Positions 17,574 to 27,241 of a stretch of DNA of 64,000 bases are shown here, piece after piece (the first letter of the stretch is position 1; every line of letters starts with the position of its first letter). The stretch is from Chitinophaga qingshengii. GTDB lineage: Bacteria > Bacteroidota > Bacteroidia > Chitinophagales > Chitinophagaceae. The stretch is from contig NZ_JACVFC010000001.1 of assembly GCF_014529935.1 (NCBI RefSeq), positions 2,666,001-2,730,000 of the forward strand, read 5' to 3'. Below the pieces are notes generated by a model. It searched no databases and was not told where the DNA came from. It saw only the letters and a program-made list of their open reading frames with translations. The position numbers and the translations under genes are program-made.

Positions 17574-17625
17574 GTTCGTCAGGGTGGCTAACTAAAACTG
17601 GTATTTATCTCCCTAAAAAGAAAGT

Positions 17626-17994
17626 TTAAACGAGCGATCGCGGGGGATGGAAGATAGCGTGGGTGGGGGTTTCAAGGAAGGGCTCCGTGTAAAACACCGT
17701 ATGCGCCACAGGCTCTGCAGACGGCGCTGTGAGTCGCTCTGGCAGGGCATTTACAAACATCACTTCGTAACGTTCCTTGTTACTGTTGTTGTTTTTGTCC
17801 TGCCGGGCATCCCGGTCCAGTTCCTTTTTTAAATAACATTTACCATTACAATGCATTTCGGGCTTATTACGATTCTCGCAAAGCACCTGTGCAATATAGG
17901 ACTGTTGCGCCCTAAACAGCAACACAATGAGGCTTCTGCTGAAATTCTGCAGCAACAGGCCCAAAGAAATGCATATGATGAGGAAATACTTCAC
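17626..17994 (-). CDS. Small membrane-anchored protein with Cys-x9-Cys-x3-Cys motif
   Basis: A 122-residue protein with a GTG start at 17992-17994. The first 17 or so residues (MKYFLIICISLGLLLQNFS) form a signal or anchor. The motif CENRNKPEMHCNGKC (Cys39, Cys49, Cys53) follows, then a charged KKELDRDARQDKNNN stretch and a C-terminal HAIFHPPRSLV. Small proteins of this kind (a Cys motif around KPxxxCxGKC and an FHPP-type end) are, from memory, found in Bacteroidota near metal-related TonB receptors; I have no family name for them. It lies 152 bp upstream of such a receptor on the same strand. A role as a periplasm-facing metal binder is inference. Confidence 0.72.
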   Translation of the reverse strand: MKYFLIICISLGLLLQNFSRSLIVLLFRAQQSYIAQVLCENRNKPEMHCNGKCYLKKELDRDARQDKNNNSNKERYEVMFVNALPERLTAPSAEPVAHTVFYTEPFLETPTHAIFHPPRSLV

Positions 17995-18075
17995 ACTGCA
18001 AACTTATAAAAGAATTGTTAAAGCGATTATGATTTTTATCAAACCTGGTGAGCTTAGCCATGAGAACAATTCAAT

Positions 18076-18108
18076 AAAAAACGGCTGGTCTTCTTCAGAC
18101 CAGCCGTT
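18076..18108 (-). terminator. Rho-independent terminator of sprA
   Basis: aacggctggtct (18080-18091) pairs perfectly with agaccagccgtt (18097-18108) around a 5-nt loop. An A run at 18076-18081 gives the T tract on the minus strand. It lies 24 bp after the sprA stop codon. Confidence 0.88.
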
Positions 18109-18131
18109 CTCCCAATGATATATTAAATTAA

Positions 18132-21100
18132 CTATTGCGACAACACGAAACGGAAAGTAATACCTCCCCGGGTATTGGTAATCGGGTAAGCGGTGGAAAT
18201 AACAGGAATGGTTTGCCTGCGGTCATAGAAGAAGCGCAGGTTTAACCGGTTATTCACCACATAATCGATCGACGGCGCAATGCCTACTACTTTCTGGCCA
18301 CTGGTAGGAATCACCAGGTCGGCATCCAAACGGTTGTTGGCAGTCTTATCATCCCGGAAGCTCAGGTCCAGCCGGAAGTTAAGGTCATTCTGTAAACGTT
18401 TGGCGCCATTCTTACTGAGTGCGAAAGGCAGCTGCAGCCCTCTTACCCGGTATCCCGCGCCAATCACGATCTCGCTGGAACGAATCTCTGTCAGCTGATA
18501 ATCGATCAGGCTAAGGCTCAGTGAGCGGCTCTTACGGAATTCTACCCTTGCATTCAGGCTATTGACAAAGGTGAGGTCCACACCCAGCAATGGTGAGAAC
18601 TGCTCTGTCAGCGTCAGGTTAGGCACCAGGAAATACGGATAGTAGTTGCCGGACACGGTATCTCTGAACGCCGGATACCCTGCCAGTCTCGGATCTTCAT
18701 AATACATGGAAGTATTATAGGAGTTCATGGACAAGGTACCAACATAGGCATGCGTGAGTGTAAAGTTGGTGAGGAAACTACGGAAAGGTTCCAGCTTGGT
18801 CAAACCATTATACGTAACACGCCAGTTGGGCTTCGGTATAAAGTTCTTAAACGGATTGCTCTTCACAGAATTACCCGGTCCCTGCAATAAGCCGATCCTA
18901 TCAGGCGACTTGCCGGTGTAGGCAGCCAGGAAAGCCGGGATCAATACATCCTGCGCATATCGCGTATAGCCGTAAGCGTAAGTAGGATCTTTCGGATCTC
19001 CTTTTGGTACATTCGGGTCCTTGTTATACGGGTTAGCAGCTCCCAGTCGTTGTGAAATGATATTGCGGTATGCTTCAAAGTTGCGGAACGTTTCTGACAC
19101 ACCGTTTGCGGTATTGATCCTGCCAAACATCGTGTTAATAGCGATGTAGGTAATTTCAAAACCACCGGCGTCATACGGGCTCAGGTGCTGGAATCCAAGG
19201 TCGGCCCCGGTAGAATCCTGCAGGTTTTTATACAGTTCCGTATGTGTTTTGGTAAACGATTTGGTCATATTCAGATCGATACGCAGATCATTGAACGGCT
19301 CCAGCTGGGCCTGTGCATCCCAACGCTGGGTAAACTGTTGCTGGAACTGTATGTTCAACGAAGGATCACGTGTAATTAACCCTTTCGCAGCAAAATCATC
19401 CAACCATTTTTTGTCCGGCTGCTTACCTAATACGAAAGCAAGACCAGGCGCCATCGACTGCCAGTTCATGCCCAATACCTTGGTGCTGTCCAGGTAACCA
19501 GGCAACCGCGTACCGGCGTTTTCGTTATAGTTGAAGCCTACCCGTTTCAATGCCATCAATGGTTTCAGTATGGCTTTCACCCAAGGTGAAATTTCGTCAG
19601 AAGAGGTCTGGTTATTATTCTGTTGACTGTTTTGCTGATTATTGTTTTTGTTGTTCTGATTATTGTTGTTGGATACCGGTTTGCGCGCATTGATCTGCCG
19701 GAGGAACTTGGACTTATTATACAGCTCCACAAACTTAAACTCTGCCGTCAGTGTTTTCTGCATGCTGTTTTCGATGGCGTTACCCAGGTAAAGCGCCAGC
19801 CTGGAAGCGCCTGTCCAGTGGTATTCCGTGCTGTAGCCGAAGGCCACATTGGTCCAGCTCAGCGCCGGGAATTTGGCGGTAGGCAGTGTATACGTGAAGT
19901 TGGCGTTATGCATGTAAGTTACCGAACGGCCACCTTTGAAGAAATTGTTCCAGATGGTATCCTTCTTGGCGCCGGTGTTGATTCTTCCGGAGGGTTCATC
20001 TACACGGGCATTATTTACGGCATTAAACTCCACGTTAATACTGCGGGTCAGGTCCCACTTAAAGGTATAATAACGGTCAAAGGTGAAATACTTATCGTAC
20101 GTTTCGGGCAATTGGTATTTAACATCGCCGCCTACGTTACGGATACGGGAGGCGCCAAACTGCCGGATAATATCTGCCCTGAAACTGATGATAGACGGCA
20201 CATAGTTGACATTAAAATCCCGTATAAGATCCAGCCAATGCGTCTTTGTCTTCAGCAGTTTTTTAAATGGTTCAATATATCTTGGCTGACCGGAATAGTT
20301 ATACCCGATACCGCCACGGTGTTTTGTGAGCAGGTCGCTCTGGATAAGCGGATTATGCCTGTTGATTTGTGAGAACGAGTAACTGATATCAAAGTTCTCA
20401 ATATCCCACAGGTGCCGTTTCCCCTGCTTCAGGTTGAGTTTGCGGACGTTGGTAAAGTTCAGGCTCGTAATAGAGGTAAAGTCCTGCGCATTTTTACGGA
20501 TAGAATCCCTTTCCCTCCTCGATCGTGCCAACGAGAGTTTGTCTTTCAGTTTAATATCGAGGTCATATGGATCATATTCCGGGTTGCTGGCAGATTGTGA
20601 ATAACCGGCGTATACCGGGATAGACATGCTTGCCCGCTTCGGCAGCAGTTTACCCAGGTCCAGGTTGGCCGCTGCATCGTATTGCAGGAAGTTGTCGCGG
20701 AAACGTTCATTCACGCGCTGGTCTATATTCCCAAAACCGGCGGTATGCATATTACCGGATACCGAGACTGTACCCAGATCGGCCAGTTGAAAGTCTACCC
20801 TTGCCAGGGCGGCATAACCGCCTTTTTCATCGAAATCGGAGAGCCGCAGTTCATCGAACCACACTTCTGCACAACGAGGCATGCCATCATCTTTCGGATT
20901 GGCGATACCAATCATCATGGTGCGGGCATCTCCCAGGCTGGGGTTACCTACTACTGACATGAAGTTGCCGAATTCATCGGCTACCGGTGTCAGCGGATAA
21001 GGGAACAGTGGCGAACAGGAATCGCACATGTTGCGTTTCTGTTTCAGTTGGCTCAGGCGCTCCATGATCAGTTGCATGTTGTTGCCGTCGGGCCATATCT

Positions 21101-24100
21101 CCGTAGGTGCTTTGGCGTTCCAGTTGGTTACCTTCAGCGGAATACGGTATTCGTAGTAGTTGCTCACAAAGTCGCTACCGATACGGATCACCGCCTGTAC
21201 CTGGCCATCTTTCAGTGCGGTAGCGCTACCCACGGCTTCTGCGTGCATGTACATTTCCATTTTCTTGTACTGGCGCAGGTCCATATTCAGCGTCTTATAC
21301 AGGGCGCGTACTTCACCATCCTGCAGGTTACATACCTGAACGGCCAGGGACTGTTCATTCAGCTGCAGGGTAGTGTTATTGGTGCTGATTGTATTTTGTC
21401 TTACCACTCCCGGTGGCAGTACATAAGGGATAGGCGTACGGGAGGAGTTTTCTTCGATGTTTACGGCAGATGAGTTGAAGGTGGTGGTCTGGTCCAGGGG
21501 AACAGGATCGCCGGGTCTCAGCTCATACATATAGCGGCGCCATTGGCTGCGTACCAGTTCCAGTTTTGCAAAACGTACTACCACCGGATCATTGAACTCG
21601 GTGAGGAACATACGCATAAAGCGGATGGACTTAAAGTCGGGGATGTTACCCACTTTTGCGTTGAACTGGTTCAGCGGAATTTTAAACTGGTACCATGTTT
21701 CGGTTGTTTTTTGCCCGTTGGGCAGATCTACCGGTGCATCTATTTTATCCACGATGAAGTTGGAACCCACTGTCATCCCTGGTTTCAGGTCTACCCGGTA
21801 TTGGAAGTATTCTTCCGTTTCATTCATGGTATTGTCCCGGTTCAGGTCTTCCGACTCGGGGATGTTGGTAGCGGCGGTAGAGAAAGTAGATTTCGGATCA
21901 GAAACCGGGGAGTTACCTTCCGGGTTGCTGTAGTTTTTATAACGTTCCAGGATGCCTGCACGGGAAGCGTCGTAATCGGCGCTGCGATAGTGTTTATAGT
22001 CATCGTTGGACGGGTCTTTGATAGCCTGCTGATACACCGGGGAACCGGCGAAGTTCATGGCCATGGTATCCATGTAGGACTTGTAGAAACCCGCTTCATC
22101 AGAAGATTTCAGACCATCATATCCCACGTCCTGATAAGACCGGATGTTGGGATCGTTGTCGAAGGCCTGTGTAATCTGTTGCTGGAATTTAGGTTGACGG
22201 CCCCATTTGGAGGAATCGATTTTATTCGGGTCCTGGCGGGGATCGGGCATACCGTTTTCAAAGAATTTCTTGGAGTCTTTGAGGATGTCTTCAGACACGT
22301 TACCCAGGTTGAAATAGAGGGAACCTCCGCTGGTGCCCGGCGTTTTGATAAAAGGGTCCTGGATCCAGAACTCGATATATTCGATATTGGCTGTTTCAAA
22401 GTCGCTGTTATCGATAGCCCGCATGATACCGCCCCATCTTGTTTTCGGGCGCACCAGTTTACCGTCGCGGTCCATTGCAGTGGGACTGCTGGTGAAGTTG
22501 TACGGGCCTCTTTCTGTTGGATAGTAGGCCAGATCGAGGGTACTCAGCTGGCTTTGTCCAAAGTCGGTAGACCGGTTACGGAATACTTCTTTCTGATACA
22601 CCAGCCTAACACGGGGATCGGACTGGTCATCTACAGAAATACCAGGAGGCAGGTTGGGTGACTTCGGCAGCTGCAGGGTAGGTTCCAGGATATACCAGGC
22701 CAGTTTCGCCCTGTTTTTACCGTATTCCAGCACATTACTCATCTCTGCTTCAGGGAACAACACCGTACCCGAGGCGTTGGTAGCGCCTTTCGGCGTAGAG
22801 GCCAGCGCCCAGCTGGTAGCGGGGAACTTCAGGTCGTAACCGCTTTTCACCCCTTCAAAGTCATCGATATAAGCGGTTCCCTGTTTGCTGCCGGCCTGGT
22901 TAATCAGTTTACTGTGACCGGGGAAGAGGCGGGCTACCTCACCGGTGAACAGGATGCTGGAAGGTGCGGTGGTGCTGTAGTTGGGCAGTTTATCCAGGAA
23001 ACGGGTCAGGCCTTTCCATTCGGAGGCGTAGTTTACGTCGAGGCCTACCATCGTGTTTTTGATAGGGTCTTCGCCGTAGTTGACCTTCTGGTAATAAGGC
23101 CGTTCGCTCATACGAACGATAGTACCGCCGATGCTGAGTTTATCGTTGACCAGGTAGTCCAGGCGGGTACCGAAATAGTTGCGTACCTGCTGGCCGAACA
23201 AGGCATTGTTTTCAAATTGTACGTTGATCGGCACGCCGGAGTTGAGTACCCCGCCGTTGATGATTTTGAGTCGACCGAGGTTGTAATCGATGATATAGTC
23301 CACGTTTTCCCGCAGGAGCTGACCACCGGCGGTCACTGTCACCGAGCCTGGCGGAATGGTGATACCGCCGCCCAGGTTAATTTCTGAGGAGTTAGCCGAT
23401 TTATAGGAACCGCGGATTACATAGCGGTTCAGTTGCGGGAACTGCTGCGCCACCACCTTGATGGAGTCGTACAGTACGCGGTACATGTATTGTTTTTCCA
23501 GGGTACCATCTCCGCCAAAGGCTTTCTTCAGGCCGTTGGCAAAAGGTTCCAGCATGGGGAACATAATTTTGCCATTCAGGGAATTGATCGTATATCCTTC
23601 CACGTAGTCGAAAACACCGTCCGGCTGGGGGTCCAGCTGGTTGTTGAGACGATCGAGGTTCAGGATGGTAATGATCGGAGCGCCGGCATAATCGCCTTTT
23701 GCATCGGGGAGATAACGTTTATCGCTGGGTGGTCTGCCTTCCGCACCGGGGTCTTTATAAAAGACGTCCATTTTAAAGTCCTCTTTGTTTACCTGGAAGG
23801 CACCGGTAGCATAGATGTTTTTCATCATCAGCTGCCAGATGGGCAAGGTAGGACGGGCAGAAGTAGCCTTCAATAATTTCAGGAACAGCACGGGTGAGTT
23901 GGCGCTGTTGTTTTGGTCCGGTGGTACATCCTGTGAGAATTCACCCACCTGATAAGTACGGCCGTTGTAGGTATACTGGTAAGCCACACCCAGTACTTCA
24001 TCCGGCTGTAATTGTTGATTAAGGGAGATGAAGCCCAGTTGTTTGTTGACCGTATACTCCGTGGAGTCCAGTTTTCGGGCGAATGTTTTTTCAAATTCCG

Positions 24101-25409
24101 ATACTGGTTTAAGCCCCAATGCCAGCAAGCGGCTAACGACGATGCTGGTATTACGGGCTGCCGGATCGCTGATCAGGCTTTGATACAGGTTGTTGGTAGC
24201 CCTATCCGGCAGATGGGAAGTGGTGTTCACCCTGATCTGATCGTTGTAGGGTTTATATTCGCCAATGTCCATCAAACCAACGATATCGCGGGTTTGGGTG
24301 GTGGCTCCCGTTTTGTTGGTCACCCACACCTCTATCCTGGTAATATTGGTCAGGGAGCGGATGATGGGGAGGTTGGACATCGCGTAGTTAAAGGTATCGC
24401 GGAAGAACTGTGCCAGCAGGAAGTGGCGGTTATCTTCATACTCATCGGCGCGGATGTTATAATCCTGCACCATGGTACCGCCTTTGAGCATGAGGTTTTG
24501 TTTCTGCGATTTTTGGTTAGACAGTACGCTGGTTACCGTCAGGCGGCCAAACTGCAGTTGTGTTTTCACCCCGAAGAGCGATTGAATACCGGATATCAGG
24601 GAGCTACGCAGGGGGAAACTCACGTTACCGGCTTCTATTTTCTTGATAATTTCATCGTTATAGCCGGTATATTCCAGTTTCACCTGGTTTTCAAAATCGA
24701 AGGTGGACTGGGTGTTGTAGTTGGTAATGAGTTTTAGTTTGTTACCGATACGGCCTGTCACGTTCATGTTGATACCCATGTCGAAGTTGAAGCCGCCGTT
24801 TTTACGGGCTTGTTCCACCAGAACGGGGTTTTTGATATTCTGGCCCTGGTACCCGAAGGTGAGGTCCAGGCTACCCTGGGGGCGGATATCCACCTGGCTG
24901 CCGCCGAAGATGCGGTCAAACAGGTTATTACCGTTATATAGTTGCGGGCCGTTACCGCGTTGGTTAAGATTTCCGAGAGCGCTGGCTCTTTTCTGCCAAT
25001 AGTTTTTTTCACTTTGGGCAGATTGGAGTCTGAAGTACTCATCGAAATTCATGTAAGTCGGGTTACGGTAGTATTGATTACCGATTTTCTCGGTAACCGT
25101 ATACTGTTTGGTAACGGGATCGTATTCTACTGTTTTGTTGATGTTAGCCGGGTCGTTCAGGTCAATAGCGTTCCTGGACGCCGGATCCGATATACTGGGG
25201 CCGCGCCTGTCCTTTAGGGGGTATTTCAAGGTATCTTTCTTCCCGGTAGTATCGATTTTGGTATTACCAGTAATTGTGGTGTCCGACTTCCAACTCGTCC
25301 TGCTCACAAATTTTAAATTCCCGGATCGTTCCCTTGCGGCGGTGTCAACAATGATAAAAGATACAATTCCTATTACTGCAAAAGCACCATAATAAGTCTT
25401 TCTTGCCAA
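18132..25409 (-). CDS. sprA: T9SS outer-membrane translocon / gliding motility protein SprA
   Basis: At 2425 residues this has the size of SprA (Sov in Porphyromonas), the giant barrel that forms the outer-membrane channel of the type IX secretion system. The N-terminus (MARKTYYGAFAVIGIVSFIIVDTAA) looks like a signal anchor. Early segments such as NGNNLFDRIFGGSQVDIRPQ and a repeat of that region's fold match the SprA N-terminal domains. The C-terminus GGITFRFVLSQ is a barrel strand. An Asn/Gln-rich insertion lies at about residues 1912-1936. ruvA lies 33 bp upstream on the same strand, an arrangement I recall as common in the phylum. Its probable cargo includes the two CHU_C proteins at 7987-12719. 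Confidence 0.96.
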   Translation of the reverse strand: MARKTYYGAFAVIGIVSFIIVDTAARERSGNLKFVSRTSWKSDTTITGNTKIDTTGKKDTLKYPLKDRRGPSISDPASRNAIDLNDPANINKTVEYDPVTKQYTVTEKIGNQYYRNPTYMNFDEYFRLQSAQSEKNYWQKRASALGNLNQRGNGPQLYNGNNLFDRIFGGSQVDIRPQGSLDLTFGYQGQNIKNPVLVEQARKNGGFNFDMGINMNVTGRIGNKLKLITNYNTQSTFDFENQVKLEYTGYNDEIIKKIEAGNVSFPLRSSLISGIQSLFGVKTQLQFGRLTVTSVLSNQKSQKQNLMLKGGTMVQDYNIRADEYEDNRHFLLAQFFRDTFNYAMSNLPIIRSLTNITRIEVWVTNKTGATTQTRDIVGLMDIGEYKPYNDQIRVNTTSHLPDRATNNLYQSLISDPAARNTSIVVSRLLALGLKPVSEFEKTFARKLDSTEYTVNKQLGFISLNQQLQPDEVLGVAYQYTYNGRTYQVGEFSQDVPPDQNNSANSPVLFLKLLKATSARPTLPIWQLMMKNIYATGAFQVNKEDFKMDVFYKDPGAEGRPPSDKRYLPDAKGDYAGAPIITILNLDRLNNQLDPQPDGVFDYVEGYTINSLNGKIMFPMLEPFANGLKKAFGGDGTLEKQYMYRVLYDSIKVVAQQFPQLNRYVIRGSYKSANSSEINLGGGITIPPGSVTVTAGGQLLRENVDYIIDYNLGRLKIINGGVLNSGVPINVQFENNALFGQQVRNYFGTRLDYLVNDKLSIGGTIVRMSERPYYQKVNYGEDPIKNTMVGLDVNYASEWKGLTRFLDKLPNYSTTAPSSILFTGEVARLFPGHSKLINQAGSKQGTAYIDDFEGVKSGYDLKFPATSWALASTPKGATNASGTVLFPEAEMSNVLEYGKNRAKLAWYILEPTLQLPKSPNLPPGISVDDQSDPRVRLVYQKEVFRNRSTDFGQSQLSTLDLAYYPTERGPYNFTSSPTAMDRDGKLVRPKTRWGGIMRAIDNSDFETANIEYIEFWIQDPFIKTPGTSGGSLYFNLGNVSEDILKDSKKFFENGMPDPRQDPNKIDSSKWGRQPKFQQQITQAFDNDPNIRSYQDVGYDGLKSSDEAGFYKSYMDTMAMNFAGSPVYQQAIKDPSNDDYKHYRSADYDASRAGILERYKNYSNPEGNSPVSDPKSTFSTAATNIPESEDLNRDNTMNETEEYFQYRVDLKPGMTVGSNFIVDKIDAPVDLPNGQKTTETWYQFKIPLNQFNAKVGNIPDFKSIRFMRMFLTEFNDPVVVRFAKLELVRSQWRRYMYELRPGDPVPLDQTTTFNSSAVNIEENSSRTPIPYVLPPGVVRQNTISTNNTTLQLNEQSLAVQVCNLQDGEVRALYKTLNMDLRQYKKMEMYMHAEAVGSATALKDGQVQAVIRIGSDFVSNYYEYRIPLKVTNWNAKAPTEIWPDGNNMQLIMERLSQLKQKRNMCDSCSPLFPYPLTPVADEFGNFMSVVGNPSLGDARTMMIGIANPKDDGMPRCAEVWFDELRLSDFDEKGGYAALARVDFQLADLGTVSVSGNMHTAGFGNIDQRVNERFRDNFLQYDAAANLDLGKLLPKRASMSIPVYAGYSQSASNPEYDPYDLDIKLKDKLSLARSRRERDSIRKNAQDFTSITSLNFTNVRKLNLKQGKRHLWDIENFDISYSFSQINRHNPLIQSDLLTKHRGGIGYNYSGQPRYIEPFKKLLKTKTHWLDLIRDFNVNYVPSIISFRADIIRQFGASRIRNVGGDVKYQLPETYDKYFTFDRYYTFKWDLTRSINVEFNAVNNARVDEPSGRINTGAKKDTIWNNFFKGGRSVTYMHNANFTYTLPTAKFPALSWTNVAFGYSTEYHWTGASRLALYLGNAIENSMQKTLTAEFKFVELYNKSKFLRQINARKPVSNNNNQNNKNNNQQNSQQNNNQTSSDEISPWVKAILKPLMALKRVGFNYNENAGTRLPGYLDSTKVLGMNWQSMAPGLAFVLGKQPDKKWLDDFAAKGLITRDPSLNIQFQQQFTQRWDAQAQLEPFNDLRIDLNMTKSFTKTHTELYKNLQDSTGADLGFQHLSPYDAGGFEITYIAINTMFGRINTANGVSETFRNFEAYRNIISQRLGAANPYNKDPNVPKGDPKDPTYAYGYTRYAQDVLIPAFLAAYTGKSPDRIGLLQGPGNSVKSNPFKNFIPKPNWRVTYNGLTKLEPFRSFLTNFTLTHAYVGTLSMNSYNTSMYYEDPRLAGYPAFRDTVSGNYYPYFLVPNLTLTEQFSPLLGVDLTFVNSLNARVEFRKSRSLSLSLIDYQLTEIRSSEIVIGAGYRVRGLQLPFALSKNGAKRLQNDLNFRLDLSFRDDKTANNRLDADLVIPTSGQKVVGIAPSIDYVVNNRLNLRFFYDRRQTIPVISTAYPITNTRGGITFRFVLSQ

Positions 25410-25442
25410 GAAAAATAGGTTTTTATAGAGGTCTTTATATAA

Positions 25443-26033
25443 TTATAAACTTTTCAGTGCTTTTTTGATCAGCTCTTCCAAGTTTTGCAATAGTGGCTCG
25501 TTTTTCATAACTCTCTGGATTGCTGCATCAGCCATGTTCCGGGCTATACCAAGAGTTACCAGAGCATTTAACGCATCTTCATGGATTGTATTGTTTACGG
25601 GTGCAGATAATTGTAATCCGATAGTATCCTTTTGTTTCTTTATCTTGTCTTTGAGTTCCAGAATAATTCTTTTGGCTGTTTTGGCGCCCACGCCTTTTAC
25701 ACTTTCCAGCATTTTTTCATTTTCCATCATAATGGCCCGCTGGATATCTTCCGGTTGAAGAGAAGATAACATCATTCTGGCCGTTCCGGCCCCTACTCCT
25801 GATACGCTGATCAACAACAGAAACAGGTTTTTTTCCGCCTCTTCAAAAAATCCGTACAGCGTATGTGCATCCTCTTTGATCTGCAGGAAGGTTAACAATT
25901 TGCAGCTGTCCAGGCCCTGTATCCTCGAATAGGTATTCAGACTGATCTGAACTTCATACCCAATTCCGTGCACATCCATATGAACAAAAGCCGGTGACTT
26001 ATAAGCCAATTTTCCATCCAAATAAGCGATCAT
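25443..26033 (-). CDS. ruvA: Holliday junction branch-migration protein RuvA
   Basis: A 196-residue cytoplasmic protein that binds four-way junctions as a tetramer and loads the RuvB motor during recombinational repair. The N-terminal OB fold begins MIAYLDGKLAYKSPAFVHMDVHGIGYEV. Two helix-hairpin-helix segments follow: the first around LLISVSGVGAGTARMML, the second around SVKGVGAKTAKRIILELKDK. The C-terminal domain III (DALNALVTLG...) contacts RuvB. Length matches the family. It is divergent from fabH, and sprA follows after 33 bp, so the two are probably co-transcribed. Confidence 0.96.
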   Translation of the reverse strand: MIAYLDGKLAYKSPAFVHMDVHGIGYEVQISLNTYSRIQGLDSCKLLTFLQIKEDAHTLYGFFEEAEKNLFLLLISVSGVGAGTARMMLSSLQPEDIQRAIMMENEKMLESVKGVGAKTAKRIILELKDKIKKQKDTIGLQLSAPVNNTIHEDALNALVTLGIARNMADAAIQRVMKNEPLLQNLEELIKKALKSL

Positions 26034-26163
26034 AGAAGGTAAAGGTTCGATAATTTACTTTAAACTTACGAAAAATAGGGAATAATTCACCCCTCTGTTA
26101 ATAAGGGCAAAGATGCTAACTTTTAACGGATTGACAATCCTTTAACGGGTTCATATTCGACTT

Positions 26164-26196
26164 TTTTAGGAAATATTCGTTTATATCGTATTTTTA
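26164..26196 (+). promoter_or_regulatory. Putative fabH promoter
   Basis: TATTTTTA (26189-26196) fits the -7 element TAnnTTTG except for the last base, and TTTA (26164-26167) lies 21 bp upstream at the spacing expected of the -33 TTTG. The start codon is 30 bp downstream. Each element has one mismatch. Confidence 0.4.
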
Positions 26197-26226
26197 CGCC
26201 TCGATTTAAACACATATTTAGTTTAT

Positions 26227-27237
26227 ATGAATAAAATAACGGCCGCTATTACAGCGGTGGGCGGATATGTTCCTGACTACGTGCTGACCAACCAGGAACT
26301 GGAAAAACTGGTAGATACAACAGACGAGTGGATCCTGACCAGAACCGGTATTTCTGAAAGAAGGATTCTTAAAGGAGAAGGAAAAGGCACTTCTGACTTA
26401 TGTGTACCTATCGCCCTCGAGATCTGCAAAAAAAGAGGTATTACTCCTGAAGACATCGACCTGCTGATTGTTGCCACTGTAACCCCCGACATGACTTTCC
26501 CCGCCACAGCCAATGTTGTAACAGATAAAATCGGTGCTAAAAATGCATTCGGTTTCGATATCAGTGCAGCCTGCTCCGGTTTTCTGTATGCACTGGATAC
26601 CGGCGCCCGCTTCATTGAAAGTGGCCGTTATCAGAAAGTAATGGTCATTGGGGCCGACAAAATGAGCGCTATTATCGACTATACAGACAGAACTACCTGC
26701 ATCATCTTCGGTGATGGCGGTGGCGGCGTACTGCTGGAACCCAATACCGAAGGGTATGGCCTTATCGACAGTGTGCTGAAAAGCGATGGCCATGGCCGTG
26801 AGTACCTGCATATGAAAGCCGGTGGCTCCGTGAAACCAGCCACCCTGGAAACCGTACAAAACCGCGAACATTTTGTATACCAGGAAGGTAAAATGGTGTT
26901 TAAATACGCTGTTTCCAACATGTCTGACGCGGCTAACACAGTACTGCAGCGTAACAACCTGAATGCGGACAATATCGCATGGATGGTGCCTCACCAGGCC
27001 AACAAACGTATCATCGCAGCCACTTCCCAGTATATTAACCTGCCGGAAGAAAAGGTAATGATGAACATCCACCGCTATGGTAACACCACTGCGGGTACTA
27101 TTCCTTTATGCCTGTGGGACTACGAAAAACAGCTGAAGAAAGGGGATAACCTGATCATGTGTGCTTTTGGTGGTGGTTTCACCTGGGGTGCCAGCTACAT
27201 TAAATGGGCTTACGACGGCGAAAAATACGGTAAGTAA
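26227..27237 (+). CDS. fabH: 3-oxoacyl-ACP synthase III (KAS III)
   Basis: A 336-residue cytoplasmic enzyme that starts fatty acid synthesis by condensing an acyl-CoA with malonyl-ACP. The catalytic triad is visible: Cys116 in SAACSGFLYAL, His256 in VPHQANKRI and Asn286 in YGNTTAGTI. The N-terminal TDEWILTRTGISERR motif and the C-terminal AFGGGFTWGA are typical of FabH. Length is normal. It is transcribed alone, divergent from ruvA, and its stop is only 4 bp from the stop of the convergent pseudokinase gene. fabD lies 10 kb away in this window, not in a fab operon. Confidence 0.96.
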   Translation: MNKITAAITAVGGYVPDYVLTNQELEKLVDTTDEWILTRTGISERRILKGEGKGTSDLCVPIALEICKKRGITPEDIDLLIVATVTPDMTFPATANVVTDKIGAKNAFGFDISAACSGFLYALDTGARFIESGRYQKVMVIGADKMSAIIDYTDRTTCIIFGDGGGGVLLEPNTEGYGLIDSVLKSDGHGREYLHMKAGGSVKPATLETVQNREHFVYQEGKMVFKYAVSNMSDAANTVLQRNNLNADNIAWMVPHQANKRIIAATSQYINLPEEKVMMNIHRYGNTTAGTIPLCLWDYEKQLKKGDNLIMCAFGGGFTWGASYIKWAYDGEKYGK

Positions 27238-27241
27238 TTTT

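Noticed and set aside
17474..17625. Cobalamin riboswitch before the TonB receptor
   Set aside because: The conserved core boxes of the cobalamin class were not found; only a hairpin with a T run is visible.
21543..22661. A 372-codon open frame antisense to sprA, and several similar long antisense frames within it
   Set aside because: They lie wholly inside sprA, have no family-like sequence, and reflect codon bias of the sense strand.
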